Positions 34,899-43,015 of a DNA stretch of 64,000 nt are shown here, piece after piece; the first letter of the stretch is position 1; the number at the start of each line of letters is the position of its first letter. The translations under genes and the position numbers were made by a program. This stretch comes from Pseudobdellovibrionaceae bacterium. GTDB taxonomy: Bacteria; Bdellovibrionota; Bdellovibrionia; Bdellovibrionales; UBA1609. Location of the stretch: the NCBI GenBank assembly GCA_947444305.1, contig CANEZP010000009.1, forward strand, positions 62,001 to 126,000. Reading direction: 5' to 3'. A model generated the notes under the pieces. That model had not been told where the DNA came from, ran no database searches, and saw only the letters and a list, made by a program, of their open reading frames with translations.

Positions 34899-34954
34899 TC
34901 GCTAAGTCGCGCATCGTGCGCGACTTACCACGCTAAACCCGCCACCGGCGGGTT
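34857..34954. repeat. Three perfect hairpins with 3-base loops
   Basis: Three stem-loops follow one another: 34857-34881 (11 bp, GTGATTTCGCA / TGCGAAATCAC, loop TCC), 34903-34927 (11 bp, TAAGTCGCGCA / TGCGCGACTTA, loop TCG), 34936-34954 (8 bp, AACCCGCC / GGCGGGTT, loop ACC). None has a T tract. They lie between the start of the DUF2461 gene and the end of a minus-strand gene. Confidence 0.8.
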
Positions 34955-35084
34955 CATCGTGGCCGCCTTTTTTGCAAGGATAGCTGAAGAGCGATCGTGA
35001 ATCGTGTTAAAACGTTCGACAAATTCGCTTGAAGCAAAACAAAAAGCAGTTGATGCGCATATTGAGTAGACTACCGAGCCCGGC

Positions 35085-35501
35085 TCAAAGCCTGTCAAGG
35101 GTGAACTCGTAACGACGTCTCAGGAAAAGCTCGACGGCTGCTTCGAAAGTGGAATCAGTTGGTTTCACTTCCTTATAATAAGTACCGAGGATTCCCTTCT
35201 CTACATCTTCTGACGGCGGCGTTGTCGGAACGTGAACATAGTGTTCTTCATTGATTTTTTGAACGATGTGTTCGAATTCTTCACGGTGTTCTTCGTCTAT
35301 CTTTAGGAGAACAATCCTGTTGCCCTCCGCAAACCTAAGCCGCCCGATCTCTTTGCCGGTTTGCACCGATTTAATGGCGTAGATCTTCTCGCGGGTTAAA
35401 CGGCGAAAAAGGAATACACTGGTCGCGACGATGATGAGTCCTAAGAAGACTACCAGGCTGATCTTCAAGTCAAACCCCCTTCGCTTTTTAAGCATCAACA
35501 T
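35085..35501 (-). CDS. Hypothetical membrane-anchored protein
   Basis: A 138-residue protein: basic N-terminus (MLMLKKRRGFDLK), one hydrophobic span (residues about 14-32, LVVFLGLIIVATSVFLF), then a charged soluble domain (NRIVLLKIDEEHREEFEHIVQKINEEHYVHV). It should sit in the inner membrane by a single N-terminal helix. Base composition is lower in GC than the neighbours, and it lies between two tRNA-end repeats, so it may be transferred DNA. Confidence 0.55.
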   Translation of the reverse strand: MLMLKKRRGFDLKISLVVFLGLIIVATSVFLFRRLTREKIYAIKSVQTGKEIGRLRFAEGNRIVLLKIDEEHREEFEHIVQKINEEHYVHVPTTPPSEDVEKGILGTYYKEVKPTDSTFEAAVELFLRRRYEFTLDRL

Positions 35502-35512
35502 TTCCGCAGGTT

Positions 35513-36018
35513 TTGACCACCGGAAGTTGGATTATAGTTGAACACGCTCATCTTTCAACTGCAGGCTCAAAAGAGTTATTCTTCAGTCGGGCCTTTTTAA
35601 ACACGAAACTGACAAATCAAATTATCACGGTACGATCGCACAGGGTTAATTCAGCCGAAAAGCTTACTACCGTAACGAAACCAATGACATTCGGCTTTGT
35701 GCAGATGCCATTGAAGAAGAAGCGAAAAAGATTGTCGGGCAAATAGTGCGAGGTTCAAAGCCGTTCCAACAAGCGTTGGTTAAAAGCGTTACCGGCATTT
35801 CAGACGCAAAAGACATCGCAACTCGCCAACGGAAAATTACGGTCGATGAAATCAGTGAGATTGAAGCTACCGGACGAGCTGCTGCGAAGCGGTTCGATCT
35901 TTTCTTTAGCGATCTTCGTGACGACTTCAGAAGCCGATGGCGTCGCTGTTCTCAACTTCGTTCTCCGCAACGGAGAAACTGCGGGCATAACTTTGGAGGG
36001 AAAAAGGAGCTTTGGTGA
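35513..36018 (+). pseudogene. Possible degenerate gene between tRNA-end repeats
   Basis: One plus-strand frame reads protein-like text across most of the stretch: KRVILQSGLFKHETDKSNYH, then a TAA near 35646, then KAYYRNETNDIRLCADAIE and QALVKSVTGISDAKDIATRQ up to about 36018. No good start or ribosome site is found and the family is unknown. It may be the remains of a transferred gene, or noncoding. No intact gene is supported between 35502 and 36155. Confidence 0.3.
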
Positions 36019-36023
36019 TGAAA

Positions 36024-36082
36024 TGGTAGGGCGTCCAGGACTGTCCTTCGTTGCGCTCGCTTCACTGCGGACCGCCGACTCG
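36024..36082 (+). repeat. tRNA-3'-end-related repeat, copy B
   Basis: TGGTAGGGCGTCCAGGACT at 36024-36042 is identical to the final 19 bases, CCA included, of the tRNA-Met gene (36156-36174). It continues GTCCTTCG...CACTGCGGACCGCCGACTCG as in copy A. It is not a full tRNA: the remaining arms are absent. Confidence 0.85.
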
Positions 36083-36155
36083 GCCGCCCTCGAATTTTGC
36101 GTCTTCGTTCGACTATTTTCGATTTTTGAATGTTCTATTTTCGAGCCGAAGGCTT

Positions 36156-36232
36156 TGGTAGGGCGTCCAGGACTCGAACCTGGGATCCGACGGTTATGAG
36201 CCGTCTGCTTTAACCAACTAAGCTAACGCCCC
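36156..36232 (-). tRNA. tRNA-Met (anticodon CAT)
   Basis: A complete 77-base tRNA with encoded CCA. Read on the minus strand it starts GGGGCGTTAGCTTAGTTGG, has the anticodon stem GACGG / CCGTC around loop CTCATAA, and a T arm with GGTTCGAGTCC. The acceptor stem pairs in full with a G1-U72 end. CAT could be elongator Met or the lysidine-modified Ile2; initiator is unlikely because the anticodon stem lacks three G-C pairs. A good sigma-70 promoter lies upstream. Confidence 0.95.
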
Positions 36233-36250
36233 TCTTGGGTTGGATGGCCG

Positions 36251-36280
36251 AGTATAAGCAGAGGGTGGGGGCTTTGCCAA
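36251..36280 (-). promoter_or_regulatory. Sigma-70 promoter of the tRNA gene
   Basis: On the minus strand TTGGCA (36280-36275) and TATACT (36256-36251) are 18 bases apart. Transcription would begin about 10 bases before the mature tRNA 5' end. Confidence 0.7.
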
Positions 36281-36331
36281 CCCGTTAAGCAGGCCTTGCG
36301 CTTCACGGTCCACGCTTATTAGTATTGCACC

Positions 36332-36742
36332 ATGAAGTTTATGGCCGTGCTTTCCGTTCTCATGATGCTGGCTCCGGTCGGGTCGGGCGCCTTCCCGATG
36401 GTTTTGCCTTCCGCCGGCAAAGTTTCTCACCTCAAGCTTTGCGCTACCGGGGCGAAGAGTCGCTGCCTACACCTAAAACGTGAAAGCGGCGAGGCGCGTG
36501 AAATCTTCGAGGGCGAAAATCCAAGCGACCATAAAATCACGCGCGCCGAATTTGAACGCAAGGTCATGCACATCTACAACAAGATTAAACACGATGATCC
36601 GGGACCGAAGTGCACCAAGCGACTGACGGTCGAACTAAAATTGAGCGAAGGCGTATCTAATCAGGTTCTTTGCTCAGAGAATTATAGCGCCCAGGAATGG
36701 GACGCTTGGAACAAATTGCTGCAAGCCGCGCCTGCTCCTTAG
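36332..36742 (+). CDS. Small exported hypothetical protein
   Basis: A 136-residue protein with a signal peptide (about 19 residues, ending GSG|AF). Four cysteines in the mature part (KLCAT, SRCLH, PKCTK, VLCSE) could form two disulphides. The middle is charged (EGENPSDHKITRAEFERKVMHIY). Family unknown. No clear ribosome site. Its stop overlaps the convergent LMF gene by 4 bases. Confidence 0.65.
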   Translation: MKFMAVLSVLMMLAPVGSGAFPMVLPSAGKVSHLKLCATGAKSRCLHLKRESGEAREIFEGENPSDHKITRAEFERKVMHIYNKIKHDDPGPKCTKRLTVELKLSEGVSNQVLCSENYSAQEWDAWNKLLQAAPAP

Positions 36743-38184
36743 GGTCTTTTAAGCACCGGCGAGTATTCCCCGAGGAGTTCCCGTTTCCACCATTTGCCTT
36801 CGCCCGTGATCTCGGCCGGCGTGGTGAAGGTATAGTTATATAAACGGGCGCGCAGAAACTTAGGCGGCTTTTCTTCAAAAGGATTCAGCGAGAAGAACGG
36901 CATGACGTCGGGCGAGTTTTCGAACATCCTTACCATCAAATTTTGCACCCAGAAATTATCCCGGAAGCGGCCCAGCGCCGCGAACCACAATTGCCAATCC
37001 AAGCGCGGTTGGTGGGGCGCCACGACGGGTGGGGAATGGTACAAGTTGCCGGGCTTGTAGATAAGGTCGTATTCCTTCCATTCGTTACCGTCGTTGCTGC
37101 CTTCGAAAATAATTTCCGGCCGTGACTTCGTCATCGTCGCGAACAAGCCGTACGGGTTTGAAATGTGCAGCGCTTGCACAATCTTTACCGCCGGCCACAA
37201 CGCCGCGTTCACGCGCTCGCTAATCCAAAAACGGGTGCACCAATAGACCGAAAATAATGCGAGCACCGTCGTTGCGCCGATTAAGGCCGGGTGCGCGAAC
37301 ATCGTCGCCGGAGTTTCACCGAGACGAAACGGCAAAGCGTCCGTGAGCGGTTCAAACCAGTGATCGGGAATAAGCCAAATGCACAGGATGATCGTTAGCA
37401 AATTGAAGAACGTGTAATTGCCCGTCGCAAAGATAAGCAAGGAGAGTCCAGCAAAGCCGATCGCCGCCAAAACCCGCGTGCGTGGGAATAAAATCAAAAA
37501 CGGTAAGGCTAATTCCACGACGAAGGTCATCGCCGTCTCGGCTTTGTGAAACCATTCGGGCAGCGCGTGCATGAAAGGTGAAATGGGGTTGGGTAAAGGC
37601 TGCGTCCAATAATGAAAGTTCATTGCGGTGAGGTCGCGCCAGGCGACGTCCCCGCTCAAGAGTTTAACGACCCCGGATAAAAACATAAGTTTGAATAAAA
37701 CCAAGTAGAACAAAGCGCGAACGCTCCAATGCGGTTCGTGCGCGGTGAAGAGATCGAAACCGAAGGTCCACGGCGCAACGAATAAGGTCAGGAAACCGAC
37801 TTCTAACAACAAAGCATCCCATTGGAACGACATAAAATCTTGCCCGGCGGTCACGAACGAAAGGTAAAGCGCGAAACAAAAAAGAAACATCCATCCTTGC
37901 GCAATTCCACAAAAGGCGAGCAATGCGCAGGCGGCGCCCAACCAAGCGGCGCCGGCGATGTAAGAGTCATCGCTACCGAACCAGAATAAAGAAGGCAGTT
38001 GCCAGAAGCGTGAAGCGCCGGTTTGCATTTCCACCGCTTCGAGATAGCTGGAGATCGGCAGAACGCCACGCGAACCCCATAGGCCCTTCGCTTGAACCGC
38101 GACGGACACGAAGGCCACGCAGTAAATCAAGGCGATCATTCGCGTAAAAAACCATGCGGAGAGTGCGTAACTCGTAGCCATCAT
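36739..38184 (-). CDS. Lipase maturation factor family membrane protein
   Basis: A 481-residue polytopic protein matching the LMF1/LMF2 family. It has about eight hydrophobic spans in the first 330 residues, the family segments DFMSFQWDALLLEVGFL and SGDVAWRDLTAMNFHYWTQPLPNP, and a C-terminal part with RLDWQLWFAALG and the NPF motif. In vertebrates LMF1 helps fold secreted lipases; bacterial members are common but uncharacterised. It ends 34 bases upstream of where copy B of the TPR regulator begins its 3' end. Confidence 0.9.
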   Translation of the reverse strand: MMATSYALSAWFFTRMIALIYCVAFVSVAVQAKGLWGSRGVLPISSYLEAVEMQTGASRFWQLPSLFWFGSDDSYIAGAAWLGAACALLAFCGIAQGWMFLFCFALYLSFVTAGQDFMSFQWDALLLEVGFLTLFVAPWTFGFDLFTAHEPHWSVRALFYLVLFKLMFLSGVVKLLSGDVAWRDLTAMNFHYWTQPLPNPISPFMHALPEWFHKAETAMTFVVELALPFLILFPRTRVLAAIGFAGLSLLIFATGNYTFFNLLTIILCIWLIPDHWFEPLTDALPFRLGETPATMFAHPALIGATTVLALFSVYWCTRFWISERVNAALWPAVKIVQALHISNPYGLFATMTKSRPEIIFEGSNDGNEWKEYDLIYKPGNLYHSPPVVAPHQPRLDWQLWFAALGRFRDNFWVQNLMVRMFENSPDVMPFFSLNPFEEKPPKFLRARLYNYTFTTPAEITGEGKWWKRELLGEYSPVLKRP

Positions 38185-38217
38185 TTTTTTTAAAATTAGG
38201 GCGGGCGTCTGTCAATG

Positions 38218-39666
38218 CTAGGCGACCCGCCGGTACCGAATTGCGCGACCTTCACCCTCACTGATCAGTCGCCCGTCGGCCAAAGCCTCTTTGCAGATCC
38301 GATGTACGCTCGACCGGGAAATTTGCAATGCGCGACAAGCCTCACCGGCGCTGAAGCGGCGGCCCGGGGGAAAGATATGCGTGAGCTCATTCCAGTATGC
38401 ACCGCCGGCGTGAACGTCCTCACGCATCAATGAAACTTTAAGCGCAAACGAACCGTGAAAGTTCAGTCGATAGCTTCCGTTCGAGTGCACGATCGCGAGC
38501 GGAAGCCGGTTGCCGGTCAGCCACGCGCGTGATCGCCGGATGGCCTGACGCACGCGTCCCGGTGAGGATTGTACGTCAAAGTATTCGCCGGGGTAAAGAT
38601 CGGCGAAGAGCGTACCGGTATTGCGTGCAACATAGAAATCTTTGGAAAGTGCGACGAGAGATTGGTGTATCTGTTTGCCGGGGTTCAAACCCGTTCTTTC
38701 GTCGGACGTGTTCGCACTTAAATCTAAGACCGTGCCGGGAGTCTGCCCGAATAAGAAGCTGTCGCTCGGTGTTTGCGCCAACATCTTCAAAACGCGTTCC
38801 CGGTACGCAATCATCGGCGAGCCGAACAAAAGGTGATCGAATCGTTGTTGATCGTGTTTAATCTTTAACGAGAAAAGATCGGCCTCTCGCACGCTTTCCC
38901 AATGCGCGTGGCGAACCGCGAGCTTGCGAAAATTCATAAGCGGGAGCACGCGGCCCGATTGCGTCGCCGCGATAACCGCGCGCCATTTTTTTATCAGAAG
39001 AAGATCGTACCCTCGCGAACCGGCGAAGATTCCGGCGGCCGCATCAAGATCCGCGCTTGCTCGCGAGTAGTCGGCCCGGCGTATGGAAGTTTGCGCGCGC
39101 AACTCAAGCAGATTGCCGATCAACCGTGAAGCCCCGGCCGAGCGTGCAAATTCTATGGTCTCTTCGATAAACTCCGTGGCTTCAACGTCGGTCGCTAAGT
39201 AAGCGGCTGCTAAGTTCACGCGGGCGACAAGTTTAGAATATTCGGGTAAGTCCGCCGCGAGATAACTCGCGAACGATTGCGCGGCGGAGGCGTAATCCCA
39301 CGTGAGGACCCGGCAAAAACCGAGGTAGAGCTGCGCTTCCGGCGTTCGCACGAAATCAACGGTCGTCAAAAGCGACGCCGCCTCGGCGATTGAGCCGTTT
39401 CGTGACAGCAAGGCCGCGTACTCCGCAATTTCAGCTTCGCTCGCGGGGTTATGTACGATCTTTTCTTGCCGGATCAAAGGTTGGAGTAAACGTAACCCGT
39501 GGGTGATTATCCCGGCGCGACGGCAAATCTTTGCCAAACCAAGGCGCGGCTCACGGGGGATTTGCGCGAACGGTAATTTAGAAATACGAGCGGCGACCGA
39601 AGTCAGCTCTCCGGCTTTAATTAGAGCGTCGCATTCTGAAATTAAATTTTGATACGCGTGGTCCAC
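38218..39666 (-). CDS. TPR-winged-helix regulator, copy B
   Basis: A 482-residue paralogue of the gene at 26036. Shared blocks in order are PREPRLGLAKICRRAG, EYAALLSRNGS, READLFSLKI, FGSPMIAYRERV, KQIHQSLVALSKDFY, GTLFADLYPGEYFD, SSPGRVRQAIRRSRAWL, LPLAIV. The C-terminal winged helix differs more (RRFSAGEACRALQISRSSVHRICKEALADGRLI, wing GEGRAIRYRR), so the two could bind different sites. GTG at 39666 is the start. It faces copy A across a 12-kb accessory stretch. Confidence 0.75.
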   Translation of the reverse strand: MDHAYQNLISECDALIKAGELTSVAARISKLPFAQIPREPRLGLAKICRRAGIITHGLRLLQPLIRQEKIVHNPASEAEIAEYAALLSRNGSIAEAASLLTTVDFVRTPEAQLYLGFCRVLTWDYASAAQSFASYLAADLPEYSKLVARVNLAAAYLATDVEATEFIEETIEFARSAGASRLIGNLLELRAQTSIRRADYSRASADLDAAAGIFAGSRGYDLLLIKKWRAVIAATQSGRVLPLMNFRKLAVRHAHWESVREADLFSLKIKHDQQRFDHLLFGSPMIAYRERVLKMLAQTPSDSFLFGQTPGTVLDLSANTSDERTGLNPGKQIHQSLVALSKDFYVARNTGTLFADLYPGEYFDVQSSPGRVRQAIRRSRAWLTGNRLPLAIVHSNGSYRLNFHGSFALKVSLMREDVHAGGAYWNELTHIFPPGRRFSAGEACRALQISRSSVHRICKEALADGRLISEGEGRAIRYRRVA

Positions 39667-39820
39667 GTGAACTCATCGGCAAAGAACCGCATTCCCGTGA
39701 CTAAAGTCGTCTCAATCCGAAACGTTCTCGCACCAAAATCGTCACTCCGTTTTGTTTAAGGGGCGGGCGATACTGATTTCACACACGGATTCACAAACGA
39801 ATCCTAACCGGGGGGAACTT

Positions 39821-41185
39821 TTGCAACAGTCTAAACTCAAAGCGGGGATGTATCTATTGGCGGCGGCGATCGGGATCAACGCCGGCGCGGCTGAAATCGC
39901 GGCCACCGCGATCAAGCAAACGGTCGGCACCAAAAACGGCCGCGTGAGCGCGCTGACCAAAGAAGGAGAAGGTTCCTTCGTGAGCTTGTACACGAGCGGT
40001 AGGGGATCGCTCAACGCCCAGTTCACCTTTTCGCAGGCCAACGCGAAGGGTTTAACTTTGCAAGCCGTCTTGAAGCAAAACACGGCCGCCGACAAATTCA
40101 TCTTCGAAGTTTTGGACTCAGGCACTTGGAAAGCCGTCGGCCAAAGTGCGGGCGGTACGGGCTTCAAAAAGATTTCGCTCTCGCTTCCGGATTCGGCCGC
40201 GGCGGACGGGTCGGTTTCCGTGCGGATGGTGGCCACTAATTCGGACGACTTGTCGCTGGATCAATTGATCCTCGTGTCCGGTTCGCCGTCGGCGCCTACG
40301 CCGGCCCCGGTTCCGCCGGTCGTGGTTAATCCGGCCCCCATGCCGCCGGTGATCGTACCTCCCGTTGTCGTCGCACCGGTTCCCGTTCCTGTGCCTCCGG
40401 TGACCAACCCTCCGGCCACCGGTATCCGGTTGCCTCCCAACGGCAAGATCTCTTGGGACTGGCAAATCGGCGCTTCGGGTGACAACGCGATCGTCGCACC
40501 GGCCGGCGTGAAGTTGCTAGATGTCGATGTGTTTAGCACCTCGGCCGCGAAAGTGGCTCAGTTAAAAGCGCAAGGCGTTTACACCGTTTGTTACATCAAC
40601 GCCGGCAGCTACCAGCCCGGTCTTCCGGATTCGGCGCAGTACCCGGCGTATTTGAAGTTACAAAAAGATCCCGATTGGGCCGGCGAATACTTCTTGGACG
40701 TTACCGATGTGTTCAAAGCTAATTCGGCGCTGGCTTCTATCCTTAAAGCTCGCTTGCAACTGTGCAAAGACAAAGGCTTCGACGCCGTCGAACCCGACAA
40801 TTTGCAGAACGACGAAAACATCAAAGGTGGTTTGATCAGCACGCAACAGCAGATCGACTTTAACGGCTGGTTTGCCGACACCGCCCACGCTTACGGCTTA
40901 GCCGTGTTCCAAAAGAACGGTCCCGACAAAATTTTATTGAAAGACCGCACGGGCAAAATGATGGTCGATAAATTCGACGGCATCTTGAACGAAGAGTGCC
41001 AACAGTACGACGAATGCCAACCGCTGAATGAATACGTCAAACGCGGTAAGCTGGCGCTCAACGTTGAATACGCGGTAGCACCGAATTGTTCTCTGTCGAA
41101 TATGCTGAACATCAACACGATTCGCAAAGACTTGAACTTAACCGGCGGAAACATGAGCGGCTACAAACGTTTAACATGTCCCTAA
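39821..41185 (+). CDS. GH114-type endo-alpha-1,4-polygalactosaminidase
   Basis: A 454-residue exported protein. Start TTG at 39821 after GGGGGGAA; a signal peptide ends near NAGAAE. Residues about 30-160 form a beta-sandwich-like domain, then a Pro/Val linker (about 165-205), then the GH114 (TM1410-like) barrel: ISWDWQIG, LLDVDVF, VCYINAGSYQPG, and the acid-bearing GFDAVEPDNL. Family members hydrolyse galactosamine polymers such as those in fungal and Pel-like matrices. The protein probably acts outside the cell. It overlaps the next gene by 10 bases. Confidence 0.85.
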   Translation: MQQSKLKAGMYLLAAAIGINAGAAEIAATAIKQTVGTKNGRVSALTKEGEGSFVSLYTSGRGSLNAQFTFSQANAKGLTLQAVLKQNTAADKFIFEVLDSGTWKAVGQSAGGTGFKKISLSLPDSAAADGSVSVRMVATNSDDLSLDQLILVSGSPSAPTPAPVPPVVVNPAPMPPVIVPPVVVAPVPVPVPPVTNPPATGIRLPPNGKISWDWQIGASGDNAIVAPAGVKLLDVDVFSTSAAKVAQLKAQGVYTVCYINAGSYQPGLPDSAQYPAYLKLQKDPDWAGEYFLDVTDVFKANSALASILKARLQLCKDKGFDAVEPDNLQNDENIKGGLISTQQQIDFNGWFADTAHAYGLAVFQKNGPDKILLKDRTGKMMVDKFDGILNEECQQYDECQPLNEYVKRGKLALNVEYAVAPNCSLSNMLNINTIRKDLNLTGGNMSGYKRLTCP

Positions 41186-42321
41186 GTGAGATTCCGCGGG
41201 GAGACTTATTCCCCGCGTTCTTTTTTCCGATTAAGCTATATATAAGACGGGGGTCCCGAATCGCGCACCTTACGAAAAAAGCCGGCTACGCGGTACTCGC
41301 GTTGTTTATCGTGCTGGCGAATCAAAACTGCGATCACCTCTCCGCTCGTCAGGGGCAAGGCCCAAATCAAAAGTCACATATCGGCATCTCGGCCGCAAAC
41401 GGCGGGCAGCCTTACGACGGTAAACCTTTTATCGTGCCGGGCCTGTGCGCCGACGGTACGCTCGTCGATTCGCGCATCGTTCCTACCAAAGACGGCGGCG
41501 TTGTTTACCGCGAAGCCTGCCGCACCATTAATCCACGTAAAGTTTCGAAGAGTGAAATCGAAATCAACTCGGCCCAAGACAATCTCATTTATAAGGGCCG
41601 CAACTATTCGGTAGAAAAGCCGGCGATCCCTTTGCCCGGCGTGATCTCGTGGGTTTTGCAGCTCACCGGTTTGTTGCGAGACGAACCCGCCGATATCTAC
41701 ATCATCGATATGTTCGGTAACGATGCGGCCAAAATTCAGGCGCTCAAAGATTCGGGCCGCACGGTCTTGTGCATGATGTCCGCGGGCACGGCCGAAAACT
41801 GGAATCCCGATTACGCTTCGTTCACGAACGCCGATAAAGGCAACCAACTCATCAGCGGCGAGCGGTGGGTCGACATACGCTCGGCTAACGTGCGTGCCAT
41901 CATGCTCGCGCGCATGGACCTAGCGAAACAAAAAGGCTGCCACGGCATCAACTTCGACGCCGTCGACGGCTTCGTCAACACGACCGGTTTCCCGCTCACG
42001 AAGGCGTTGCAACTTGAATACAATCAGTTCTTGGCCTTCGCCGCGCATGACCGGCATCTGATCATGGCTTTAAACGGCGTCGCCGATTTAGCCGAAGAAC
42101 TCTCCGGCGTATTCGAACTCGCCGTCGCCGAGCAATGTTTTCAGTACGGCGAGTGCGGCAAATACCAATCCTTCATCACTCGCGGCAAACCCGTCTTAGC
42201 GTACGAATATACGGCGAAATCCGCCGGCCAGTGCGCGCAAGCCGCGAGTTCCTTGATCTCACTCGCGTACCTGAGCCCCTCGCTGGATGGCTCCCGCTAC
42301 GAAACCTGCCAAAGACCTTGA
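41176..42321 (+). CDS. Second GH114-like glycosidase
   Basis: A 381-residue protein beginning at ATG 41176, inside the end of the first GH114 gene. An export signal (AVLALFIVLANQNC) sits unusually far from the start, at about residues 38-55. The domain at about 155-381 shows the same barrel order: GVISWVLQLTG, IYIIDMFG, VLCMMSAGTAENW, and CHGINFDAVDGF. The WDWQ and EPDN positions have changed (SWVL, DAVDG), so activity or substrate may differ. Four-base style coupling suggests the two enzymes are made together. Confidence 0.75.
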   Translation: MSLSEIPRGDLFPAFFFPIKLYIRRGSRIAHLTKKAGYAVLALFIVLANQNCDHLSARQGQGPNQKSHIGISAANGGQPYDGKPFIVPGLCADGTLVDSRIVPTKDGGVVYREACRTINPRKVSKSEIEINSAQDNLIYKGRNYSVEKPAIPLPGVISWVLQLTGLLRDEPADIYIIDMFGNDAAKIQALKDSGRTVLCMMSAGTAENWNPDYASFTNADKGNQLISGERWVDIRSANVRAIMLARMDLAKQKGCHGINFDAVDGFVNTTGFPLTKALQLEYNQFLAFAAHDRHLIMALNGVADLAEELSGVFELAVAEQCFQYGECGKYQSFITRGKPVLAYEYTAKSAGQCAQAASSLISLAYLSPSLDGSRYETCQRP

Positions 42322-42347
42322 GATTTTTCGGGCCCGCATGCTAAACA
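42318..42347 (+). promoter_or_regulatory. Probable rnpB promoter
   Basis: TTGAGA at 42318 and TAAACA at 42342 are 18 bases apart, with a TGC extended -10. This puts the start near 42353, where the RNase P RNA 5' end is expected. It overlaps the last codons of the preceding gene. Confidence 0.5.
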
Positions 42348-42352
42348 GTCCA

Positions 42353-42781
42353 TGGATTTCAGGGTGCTCGCGCGCCGTAGCTCTAGGGCAATGGTGCGAG
42401 GAAAGTCCGGACTCCACAAGGCAGCGTAAGGGATAACGTCCCTCCGCCGGTCGAAGAAGGTCCTTAACGGGATTAACCGAGATTAGGTGCGGAACAGTGG
42501 AACAGAGAGAATGTCCGGGGCATTGAGCCTGAATTCGGGAACGGGAGAATTCAGGGGAGCTGCCGGAGTGAAAACAGCCAAACTCTGCGCGGAGCAAGAT
42601 CAAATAGGGAAACGCGTACGCCATAGCTTTCGAGCGACGGTGTACTAACTGCCGCCTGCAGTGAGGTTTCCGGGTTGATTGCCAGAGGTGCGTTGAGAAA
42701 CGCATCCCAGAGGAATGACCACCTCGCCACGTGAACTCATCGGTTCACGCGGTAAGACAGAATCCGGCTTACGGAAATCCA
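42353..42781 (+). ncRNA. rnpB: RNase P RNA (class A)
   Basis: The conserved core is clear: GAGGAAAGTCCGGACTCC at 42397-42414, AGAACAG-type bulge (GGAACAGAGAG), GAGCAAGATCAAATAGG near 42594, and ACAGAATCCGGCTTA near 42757. GGATTT at 42354 pairs with AAATCC at 42775 to close helix P1. The RNA is the catalytic part of RNase P and matures tRNA 5' ends. A terminator follows. Ends are accurate to a few bases. Confidence 0.95.
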
Positions 42782-42795
42782 ATCGATGATTTGTG

Positions 42796-42828
42796 GGGCT
42801 CTGGAAAACCAGAGCCCTTCCTTTTTTT
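42796..42828 (+). terminator. Terminator of rnpB
   Basis: A 9-bp perfect stem (GGGCTCTGG / CCAGAGCCC) with an AAAA loop, followed by TTCC and seven Ts. Confidence 0.93.
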
Positions 42829-42965
42829 AAGCTCAGCCGGACGCGGCCAATTCCGTGACCGCGCGAGCGCGTCTCAGTCACATCATCGCATCTACCGATG
42901 CCTTTAAAAAGAACCACACTTCCTCTGTCCTGGAAAGAAATCAAAAAACCTCCCAAACATCTCAC

Positions 42966-42990
42966 TTCCGCCGCCACGAGGGCGGCGGAA
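42966..42990. repeat. Perfect 10-bp hairpin upstream of the Y1 transposase
   Basis: TTCCGCCGCC and GGCGGCGGAA flank a 5-base ACGAG loop, 26 bases before the transposase ORF. It has no T tract. RAYT-type enzymes act on such palindromes. Confidence 0.6.
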
Positions 42991-43015
42991 TGCCACTGCC
43001 AAGGACGCTCACTCT

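Noticed and set aside
34815-35000. 61-codon plus-strand frame across the hairpin array
   Set aside because: It runs through perfect inverted repeats, has no ribosome site and no protein-like text.
36024-36100. A second tRNA gene next to tRNA-Met
   Set aside because: Only the last 19 bases match; no D arm, anticodon arm or T arm can be formed.
42259-42705. 148-codon minus-strand frame over rnpB
   Set aside because: It lies across a highly conserved structural RNA gene and has no protein features.
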